Assembly: GCA_023664185.1 (NCBI GenBank)
Contig: JAMPGA010000001.1
Coordinates: 455,935 to 503,145, forward strand
Source of the DNA: Muribaculaceae bacterium
GTDB taxonomy: Bacteria; Bacteroidota; Bacteroidia; Bacteroidales; Muribaculaceae
DNA length: 47,211 bases
Reading direction: 5' to 3'
In this document: one piece after another, positions 42,031 through 47,211 of the stretch
Numbering within the stretch: the stretch's first letter is position 1
How the letters are laid out: every line of letters begins with the position of its first letter
The notes under the pieces: generated by a model
Seen by the model: only the letters and a program-made list of their open reading frames with translations
The model's database searches: none
Told to the model about the DNA's origin: nothing
Program-made: the position numbers and the translations under genes

Positions 42031-42327
42031 GGAGAATTGAGAAGAGAGAGTTGAGGTGCCCCTGTAGGGGCGCGGCATAATAGCCCGGGGGCTCACCCTC
42101 GGGTGTAAGTGTTTTAGATAGTAAAGCGGCCCCGTAGGGTGTCGTCGACGCTCAGCCTCGAAGAGGCGAAAATAATTATAGCCCCGCACCCAGAGTGTGG
42201 GGTTGGGCTATGCGACCACTTCGAGGCTATATCTAATTGATAATCAAAGCCCCACGCCAAAGCGTGGGGCTTTGATTATAACCGCCTGTTCGAGGCGTGG
42301 CTGGGACATTTTTCCATTCTCAATTCC
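42031..42327. repeat. Structured intergenic repeat element, copy 2 (about 300 bp)
   Basis: This fills the whole gap between two convergent genes. Ends: GAATTGAG (42034-42041) is the complement of CTCAATTC (42319-42326). The core 42046-42076 matches copy 1. Internal stems include GCCCC/GGGGC (42058-42062 with 42067-42071), a 10-bp stem (42154-42163 with 42219-42228) enclosing a 7-bp stem (42178-42184 with 42205-42211), an exact 18-bp stem (42240-42257 with 42262-42279), and a 5-bp stem (42283-42287 with 42293-42297). The GCCTC at 42155-42159 can pair with two different partners, so alternative folds exist. No T run marks it as a simple terminator. Confidence 0.75.
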
Positions 42328-42837
42328 TCAATCTTCCTTGCGGAGCACTTTGAGGGCAGCCTCGTAGTCGGGCTCGTTGGTGATTTCGCTTACGAGGTCG
42401 CGGAAGATGACGCGTCGGTTCTCATCGAGGATGATGACGGCGCGGGTGAGGAGTCCGGCCAGCGGACCGTCGACGAGCTGGAGGCCGTATTTCTGTCCGA
42501 ACAGAGGCGAGCGGAAGGCCGAGCCAAAGAGCACATTTTTGATGCCTTCTACGGTGCAGAATCTACCCATGGCAAAGGGAAGGTCCATGGACACACATAT
42601 CACGGATACGTCGTCGAGGCGTGCGGCCTCCTCGTTGAAGCGGCGCACCGAGCGTGCACACACCTCAGTGTCGAGACTGGGAAAGACATTGAGAACCACG
42701 CGCTTGCCCGCAAAGTCGGAGCAAATTATCTGCGACAGGTCGGGGCTGGCCAGGTGGAAGCAAGGGGCGGTTTCACCGATGCCGGGAACGGTGCCGCAAG
42801 TGTGGCATGCTGTGCCTTTGAAAAATACGGTTTCCAT
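42328..42837 (-). CDS. tpx: Thiol peroxidase Tpx
   Basis: Tpx reduces lipid and alkyl hydroperoxides with thioredoxin. The 169-residue protein has the peroxidatic Cys60 in SLDTEVCARSVRRFN and the resolving Cys94 in GRFCTVEGIKN, both as in the atypical 2-Cys Tpx family, and the ending EITNEPDYEAALKVL. Odd is an extra CHTC (Cys11 and Cys14) plus Cys26 in the N-terminal hairpin, where E. coli Tpx has none. The gene is 33 nt downstream of the thioredoxin-fold hypothetical start-wise and reads first in that pair's opposite order (tpx upstream). Confidence 0.95.
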   Translation of the reverse strand: METVFFKGTACHTCGTVPGIGETAPCFHLASPDLSQIICSDFAGKRVVLNVFPSLDTEVCARSVRRFNEEAARLDDVSVICVSMDLPFAMGRFCTVEGIKNVLFGSAFRSPLFGQKYGLQLVDGPLAGLLTRAVIILDENRRVIFRDLVSEITNEPDYEAALKVLRKED

Positions 42838-42870
42838 ATCGATAGTTTAGAGTGTTAGAAAATCGGGATA

Positions 42871-44055
42871 TTATAGAAGCTCAAGCGATTGTAAAACAAT
42901 TTCCGAAAGGTTTTTGTTGTAGCCCAGCACCACGTTTCTCACCATTCCGCTGCGGTCGGCCACGAGCACTACTGGCAGGTCTGTAGCGCCGCAGTCGCGT
43001 GCCAGCGAGCGGGCGTTGAGCAGCATTGTCTCCCCCTCGCGAATGTTCCCTGCAGCCTGTTCGGCCAGGTCGGCATTAGTGGTGGTGAAGGCCATGATGA
43101 GATCCGCAGGGCTCGAGGCTCCGGCTGCCGACTGCCTCAGGGCTGCGATGAGCTCGGAGTTGAACGACTGTGACGTCGGGTCTATTATGGCTATCAAGGT
43201 GGGTTGGCGGAAGGGGTCGCCACGATGGTGTATGTGGCGCTCTCCGGTGATGGTGGGCAGTGCAAAAGCGGGTAGGGGAGTGTCGCGCAGATTTTCTATG
43301 CGGAAGTTGCTCACACGGTATTTCTCAAACACCTCGGGATAGTGCTCCACGAGCATCTCTTCGCTCAGCTGCGCGCATTGCGGGCTGGGATTTGTGGTAT
43401 AGTCCACAATGATGGTCTGCTCCGATATGGCGCCGGGGCTGCTCTCGGTCACAACTCTTACGGGGAGCGATGTTTCAGGGTCAAGCAGATAGCGACGCTC
43501 CATCACCACATTGTCCATCACGATCATCACGCAGTATATCTCGTCGAGGCTGCGGCCGCCATACTTCACGTCGTGGTTCAGAGTCAGGGTATACGCGCTG
43601 TCGGGGATCATCTCCAGCAGCTCATATCCCAGATACTGAGGCAGGAGGTTGACAAACTGAGCCGAGCGCTGCACGCCCCCTCCGGCCGCCTTCTTCTGAA
43701 ATGGCATTGCATCCCAATCCAGATGATATTCCTGCAGGCGCTGATCGCGGAAGCGGTAGAGATTGCCGTCATAGTAAGCCGTAAACCCCTCGACTGTGCC
43801 CGAAGGTGTGGGCAGACTCCAATCCACCATATAAGAGGCTGGCGAGAGAGTATCGGCCGGTGTAGCCATCGAGTTGAGTCCAAGAGTATAGGTCACGTCG
43901 GTATCGGTCTGCGGAAGGGTTACACTCAGAGAGGCTTCGGCGTCATAACACCCCGTCTGCAGCAGCCTACGGGCAATATCAGCTATCCCTTGAGCCCGAA
44001 GGCTCAAGGGAATTATCGCTGTTAACACCATTAACAATCTTACAATCCCTTTCAT
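42871..44055 (-). CDS. Secreted protein with C-terminal thioredoxin-like fold lacking a CxxC
   Basis: The 394-residue protein has a signal peptide (MKGIVRLLMVLTAIIPLSLRAQG) and a large beta-rich domain (about 24-245) resembling LolA-like or DUF2092-like outer-membrane-associated folds. A C-terminal region has the strand order of AhpC/TlpA thioredoxins (LPAFALPTITGE, PTLIAIIDPTSQSF, LPVVLVADRSGMVRNVV). The usual CxxC is absent; the equivalent position reads DPTSQSF, so disulfide chemistry is unlikely. I chose the internal ATG that starts the signal peptide. It lies upstream of tpx on the same strand, which begins 33 nt after this gene's stop, so the two may be co-transcribed. Confidence 0.75.
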   Translation of the reverse strand: MKGIVRLLMVLTAIIPLSLRAQGIADIARRLLQTGCYDAEASLSVTLPQTDTDVTYTLGLNSMATPADTLSPASYMVDWSLPTPSGTVEGFTAYYDGNLYRFRDQRLQEYHLDWDAMPFQKKAAGGGVQRSAQFVNLLPQYLGYELLEMIPDSAYTLTLNHDVKYGGRSLDEIYCVMIVMDNVVMERRYLLDPETSLPVRVVTESSPGAISEQTIIVDYTTNPSPQCAQLSEEMLVEHYPEVFEKYRVSNFRIENLRDTPLPAFALPTITGERHIHHRGDPFRQPTLIAIIDPTSQSFNSELIAALRQSAAGASSPADLIMAFTTTNADLAEQAAGNIREGETMLLNARSLARDCGATDLPVVLVADRSGMVRNVVLGYNKNLSEIVLQSLELL

Positions 44056-44121
44056 AGATAACAATAGTTCGACGTTTGGTTGTATAACGTGTTGCACCCC
44101 TCGATAGTTCGCTCGGGACGC

Positions 44122-44158
44122 AAAAAAAAGTGTCTGCCCCGACGTTGGGGCAGACACT
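44122..44158 (-). terminator. Intrinsic terminator of the rsxDGEA operon
   Basis: A perfect 12-bp stem (44129-44140 with 44147-44158) and a 6-nt loop are followed on the minus strand by eight T residues (44129-44122). It lies 29 nt past the rsxA stop and ends the Rnf operon before the next minus-strand gene. Confidence 0.95.
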
Positions 44159-44187
44159 GGGATATGTGGAGTAACGTGATTTTGCGT

Positions 44188-44769
44188 TTATCCGATCTTG
44201 ATGCCTGAGAAGCCCATGAAGGCCATGGCCAGGAGGCCGGCGCAGATGAGGGCGATGGGCACACCTTTCATTGCCTTGGGCACAGAGGCGAGCTGGAGCT
44301 GCTCGCGGATGCCGGCAAAGATGGAGATGGCCATGGTGAAGCCCACGGCGATGGCGAAGGCGTAGACCACAGATTCGCCCAGGTTGAAGCCCTTACGGGT
44401 CACCTCGATGGCCACACCGAGCACGGCGCAGTTGGTGGTGATGAGGGGCAGGAACACACCCAGGGCACTGTAGAGCGCGGGGGCTATCTTCTTGAGGATG
44501 ATTTCGAGCATCTGCACCAGGGCAGCGATGACCAGGATGAAGACGATGGTCTGCATGAAGCCCAGCCCGAAGGGATCGAGCACGAGTTCCTGAAGCAGCC
44601 AGGCCACTGTGGTGGCCAGAACCATGACGAAGGTTACGGCTGCGCCCATGCCTACGGCAGACGACAGCTTGCGCGATACTCCGATGAAGGGGCAAATGCC
44701 CAGGAACTGGGCGAAGACGATGTTGTTGACAAATATCGCCGTGATGATGATGGAGATATATTCGAGCAT
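44188..44769 (-). CDS. rsxA: Rnf electron transport complex subunit RsxA
   Basis: RsxA is one of the two membrane subunits that form the electron-transfer core of the ferredoxin:NAD oxidoreductase Rnf, which pumps Na+ or H+. The 193-residue protein has six hydrophobic spans, with the cluster-ligand cysteines in FLGICPFIGVS and ITTNCAVLGVA. It lies 3 nt after rsxE and ends the operon. Confidence 0.95.
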   Translation of the reverse strand: MLEYISIIITAIFVNNIVFAQFLGICPFIGVSRKLSSAVGMGAAVTFVMVLATTVAWLLQELVLDPFGLGFMQTIVFILVIAALVQMLEIILKKIAPALYSALGVFLPLITTNCAVLGVAIEVTRKGFNLGESVVYAFAIAVGFTMAISIFAGIREQLQLASVPKAMKGVPIALICAGLLAMAFMGFSGIKIG

Positions 44770-44772
44770 GGC

Positions 44773-45360
44773 TTATTTGGTTCTGAGTTTGGTGAAGAGT
44801 GCGATGAGAAGACCGAGGGTTATGAAGGCTCCGGGCGCCAGCACGAATACCAGCGAGCCGAACGACTCGGGATAGATTGTGGCACCGAAGATGGCACCTG
44901 TGCCGAGAAATTCGCGGCAAGCACCCAGGATGGTGAGGGCCAGTGTGAAGCCCAGGCCGATGCCGATACCGTCGAGCAGCGAGTCAAACACGCCGTGGCG
45001 CGAGGCGAAGGCTTCGGCGCGGCCCAGCAGGATACAGTTCACAACGATAAGTGGGATGAACAGACCCAGGGTGGCATAGAGTGCGGGGACATAGGCCTGC
45101 ATCACCAGCTGGAGTATCGACACGAAGGTGGCGATCACCACGATGTAGGCGGGGATGCGCACCTTGGCGGGCACGAGATTCTTGATCATTGAGATCACGA
45201 CGTTCGAGCAGATGAGCACACCCATAGTGGCCAGGCCCATCGACATGCCGTTGATGGCGCTGCTTGTGGTGCCGAGCGTGGGACACATGCCCAGCAGCAG
45301 CACGAAGGTGGGGTTTTCGGCGATGATGCCGTTGTATAGGATTCTGAGTTTTGAATTCAT
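44773..45360 (-). CDS. rsxE: Rnf electron transport complex subunit RsxE
   Basis: RsxE is the paralogous partner of RsxA. The 195-residue, six-span protein has the matching cysteine motifs LLGMCPTLGTTSSA and IVVNCILLGRAEAFA, thought to hold an iron-sulfur cluster at the RsxA/RsxE interface. It lies 34 nt after rsxG and 3 nt before rsxA, the conserved G-E-A order. Confidence 0.95.
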   Translation of the reverse strand: MNSKLRILYNGIIAENPTFVLLLGMCPTLGTTSSAINGMSMGLATMGVLICSNVVISMIKNLVPAKVRIPAYIVVIATFVSILQLVMQAYVPALYATLGLFIPLIVVNCILLGRAEAFASRHGVFDSLLDGIGIGLGFTLALTILGACREFLGTGAIFGATIYPESFGSLVFVLAPGAFITLGLLIALFTKLRTK

Positions 45361-45394
45361 GGCTGTGTGGAGATGTTACATGTGGGTGTGATGG

Positions 45395-45979
45395 TTAGTT
45401 CTCCTCGGCTTTGAGTGCTGTAAAGGCGGCAGCGGCGCGGTTGAGGGCATCGAGGAATGCACGCGATGTGATGGTGGCTGCGGTAATGGCGTCAACCTGG
45501 CCGCCGTCTTTGCTGACGGTGAGGGAGCCTTCGGTGGCGTTCATGCCGATGACGTTGCCCTTACCACCTTCGTTAAACCAATCGCCCATCTTGGCTCCGA
45601 GGCCTGGGGTCTCGGCATGTTCCATCACGGCATAGCCGGTGATGACGCCGTTCTGGTCAAAACCGTAGATGAGTTTGATGTCGCCCGAGAAGCCTTTGGA
45701 TGAGTAGCTCTCCACGGCTGCGCCCACGAGCTGGCCATCCTTGCGTGCGGGGAACACCTTGAGGGCTTTATCCTCGCCTGCGGGGGTGATCTCCACGGCC
45801 TCGGCCACAGGATCGTTGTCAAACTCGGGTGTCACGGCCTTTACGGCCTCGATCTGTTTGTTGAGGTTGGCCTGGGCAATGGGCTGCTCTGTGATGGTGA
45901 AGATCCACGACAGGAGGCCGGCGGCCACTATAGTGATGATGCCCAGCGAGAGCACCATGTTGAGAAGCGACGACTTCAT
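45395..45979 (-). CDS. rsxG: Rnf electron transport complex subunit RsxG
   Basis: RsxG carries a covalently bound FMN at the periplasmic face. The 194-residue protein has one N-terminal membrane span (about 6-29) and an FMN-binding domain. The attachment site is DAITAATITS, with Thr169 as the flavinylated residue; TAAT replaces the commoner SGAT, within the tolerated pattern. The ATG overlaps the rsxD stop by 4 nt. A longer frame reaching into rsxD has no family support. Confidence 0.94.
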   Translation of the reverse strand: MKSSLLNMVLSLGIITIVAAGLLSWIFTITEQPIAQANLNKQIEAVKAVTPEFDNDPVAEAVEITPAGEDKALKVFPARKDGQLVGAAVESYSSKGFSGDIKLIYGFDQNGVITGYAVMEHAETPGLGAKMGDWFNEGGKGNVIGMNATEGSLTVSKDGGQVDAITAATITSRAFLDALNRAAAAFTALKAEEN

Positions 45980-46926
45980 GCTGCAGCCCTCCTTTCTCCA
46001 AACTTGCGGGGTTTCATATATCTGTTGATGAGCGGTGTGACACCATTCATTATGAGGATGGCAAACGACATGCCCTCGGGATAGGCTCCCCAAAGCCGAA
46101 TGATCAGGGTGATGATGCCGATCATCACGCCGTATACTATCTGACCCTTGTGTGACATGGGCGATGTGACATAGTCAGTGGCCATGAAGATGGCGCCGAG
46201 CAGAAGGCCGCCCGAGAGGATCTCCACACCCACGGGTGCACCCACCAGCAGCGAGAAGATGGCCACGGTGCCGACGATGCTTACGGGGATGTGACATGTG
46301 ATAACCTTCATGCAGAGCATATAGATAAATCCGATCACCAGGGCTATGGCGCCGACTTCGCCGAGCGAGCCGCCCACATTGCCGATGGCGGAGTCGAGCA
46401 GGCATACGTCAGAGGGCTCGATGAGGTGCTGCTTGAGCAGTCCGAGCACTGTTGCGCCGGTCTGGGCGTCGGTGTAGCCGGTGGTGCCGGGCACAGGCCA
46501 TGTGGTCATGGCCACGGGAAACGACAGAAGCAGGAATACACGTCCCACCAGAGCGGGGTTGAATATGTTGCATCCCAGACCGCCGAAGGCCATCTTGCCT
46601 ATGCCGATGGCCACTACGCAGCCTATCAGGATGGTCCACACTGGGAGGTTGGACGGAAGGTTGAGTGCCAGAAGCAAGCCGGTGAGCACGGCCGAGAGAT
46701 TGCCCAGATTGGGGGTCTGGCCAAGCATGAACCGGGTGATGAGATACTCCACTGCCACACATCCTATAATAGAGGTGGCGATGACGATTGCGGCACCTAT
46801 GCCGAAGTAATAGAGCGCCACCAGGACTGCCGGAATCAAGGCAATGATGACATGCAGCATCAACCTTTGCACTGTGGTGGGCGTCTGCGCATGGGGCGAC
46901 GGTGAAATGGTTATTAGATTATTCAT
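45976..46926 (-). CDS. rsxD: Rnf electron transport complex subunit RsxD
   Basis: RsxD is a membrane subunit with a second covalent FMN. The 316-residue protein has about eight hydrophobic spans, the family blocks GGLGCNIFNPALVGRVFL and FMATDYVTSPMSHKGQ, and the FMN-Thr motif TGAT with Thr159 (DAQTGATVLG). It is the first gene of the operon here: a -7 promoter element lies 50 nt upstream and no rsxC or rsxB precedes it within the window. Confidence 0.95.
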   Translation of the reverse strand: MNNLITISPSPHAQTPTTVQRLMLHVIIALIPAVLVALYYFGIGAAIVIATSIIGCVAVEYLITRFMLGQTPNLGNLSAVLTGLLLALNLPSNLPVWTILIGCVVAIGIGKMAFGGLGCNIFNPALVGRVFLLLSFPVAMTTWPVPGTTGYTDAQTGATVLGLLKQHLIEPSDVCLLDSAIGNVGGSLGEVGAIALVIGFIYMLCMKVITCHIPVSIVGTVAIFSLLVGAPVGVEILSGGLLLGAIFMATDYVTSPMSHKGQIVYGVMIGIITLIIRLWGAYPEGMSFAILIMNGVTPLINRYMKPRKFGERRAAA

Positions 46927-46976
46927 TTACGTGTAGGGGTATGAACCGTGATGAATGAATGGTATAGATTTGGGTG

Positions 46977-46984
46977 CAAATTTA
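46977..46984 (-). promoter_or_regulatory. -7 promoter element of the rsxDGEA operon
   Basis: The minus strand reads TAAATTTG, an exact consensus, 50 nt before the rsxD ATG. An upstream CTTG lies at 16 rather than 19-20 nt, so the -33 box is poor. Confidence 0.6.
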
Positions 46985-47133
46985 CGAAAAATATTTTACA
47001 CAAGGTTAAAAAATGTGTGTGAATTTCTCTCGTCTTCTGTCGCTTTTCCTTGAATTATAGACCTCAATGAGCCATAGAGATGATTTTACGGTCGTTTGAC
47101 CCAATTTTACCACTATATTATATGTAAAGGAGG

Positions 47134-47141
47134 TAAATTTG
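47134..47141 (+). promoter_or_regulatory. -7 element near the window end, facing right
   Basis: TAAATTTG, an exact consensus, lies in the 285-nt AT-rich stretch between rsxD and the window end. It points away from rsxD, suggesting that a plus-strand gene starts just outside the window. No ORF is visible in the remaining 70 nt, and otherwise this stretch holds only the rsxD promoter. Confidence 0.4.
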
Positions 47142-47211
47142 CAGCATCTATCTAACAGTAAGAGGTTGTTTAAAAATAATTGTTAATAGAAGTCAGTTTA
47201 CGAAGTGTTAT

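Noticed and set aside
41944..42189. 81-codon minus-strand frame over repeat copy 2
   Set aside because: It is made mostly of palindromic repeat sequence and overlaps the end of a real gene on the other strand.
47162..47178. GAGGTTGTTTAAAA near the window end, reminiscent of insertion-sequence terminal repeats
   Set aside because: Only one short end is visible, no transposase frame or matching second repeat is present, and AT-rich sequence makes the likeness weak.

Overview
The window is a piece of chromosome from a gut-type Bacteroidales bacterium. The evidence is the susC/susD/susE/susF-type outer-membrane glycan locus, a C10 protease with a C-terminal tail resembling a type IX secretion signal, Bacteroidetes-style core proteins, and many intergenic copies of the Bacteroidetes -7 promoter element TAnnTTTG (TAACTTTG, TAATTTTG, TACATTTG, TAAATTTG). 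A Muribaculaceae-like source is my guess; the sequence alone does not prove it.

Layout. (1) 1-12,145, + strand: the transcription/translation superoperon, from the tuf 3' end through tRNA-Trp, secE, nusG, rplK, rplA, rplJ, rplL, rpoB and rpoC. A structured leader precedes rplK and a UUCG hairpin sits between rplL and rpoB. (2) 12,146-14,290, - strand: a C10 (streptopain-like) protease and, downstream of its terminator, a 33-codon ORF with its own -7 element and a terminator-like hairpin. (3) 14,381-24,208, + strand: rplY with a terminator; pth and an S4-domain RNA-binding gene; then a promoter and a tightly packed run ftsY-rimO-isochorismate synthase-SGNH-SGNH-MBOAT. The last three genes look like an envelope O-acylation machine. 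(4) 24,240-32,272, + strand: a promoter, a leader of about 500 nt, susCDEF-like genes and a terminator. No glycoside hydrolase or regulator is nearby. (5) 32,306-35,264: a small AT-rich membrane-protein gene and a malic enzyme/phosphotransacetylase-like fusion, each with its own signals. (6) 35,309-40,568, + strand: a probable operon of a thioredoxin-like lipid/envelope protein, a DoxX protein, mnmA, a bifunctional-nuclease-family gene, an MFS nucleoside-type transporter and rsmE. (7) 40,565-42,837: an M48 protease (-) and a membrane protein (+), divergent, with two palindromic repeat elements sharing one core placed exactly at the two convergent junctions that flank them. (8) 42,328-46,984, - strand: thiol peroxidase and a secreted thioredoxin-fold protein, then rsxD-rsxG-rsxE-rsxA (Rnf complex), which appears to start at rsxD with no rsxB or rsxC.

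Most genes are well-known housekeeping or envelope functions. The parts least explained by known annotation are the small ORF at 12,314-12,415, the long susC leader, the paired palindromic elements at 40,565-40,645 and 42,031-42,327, the acylation trio fused to a housekeeping operon, and the partial Rnf cluster. I see no CRISPR array, phage genes or complete insertion sequence.
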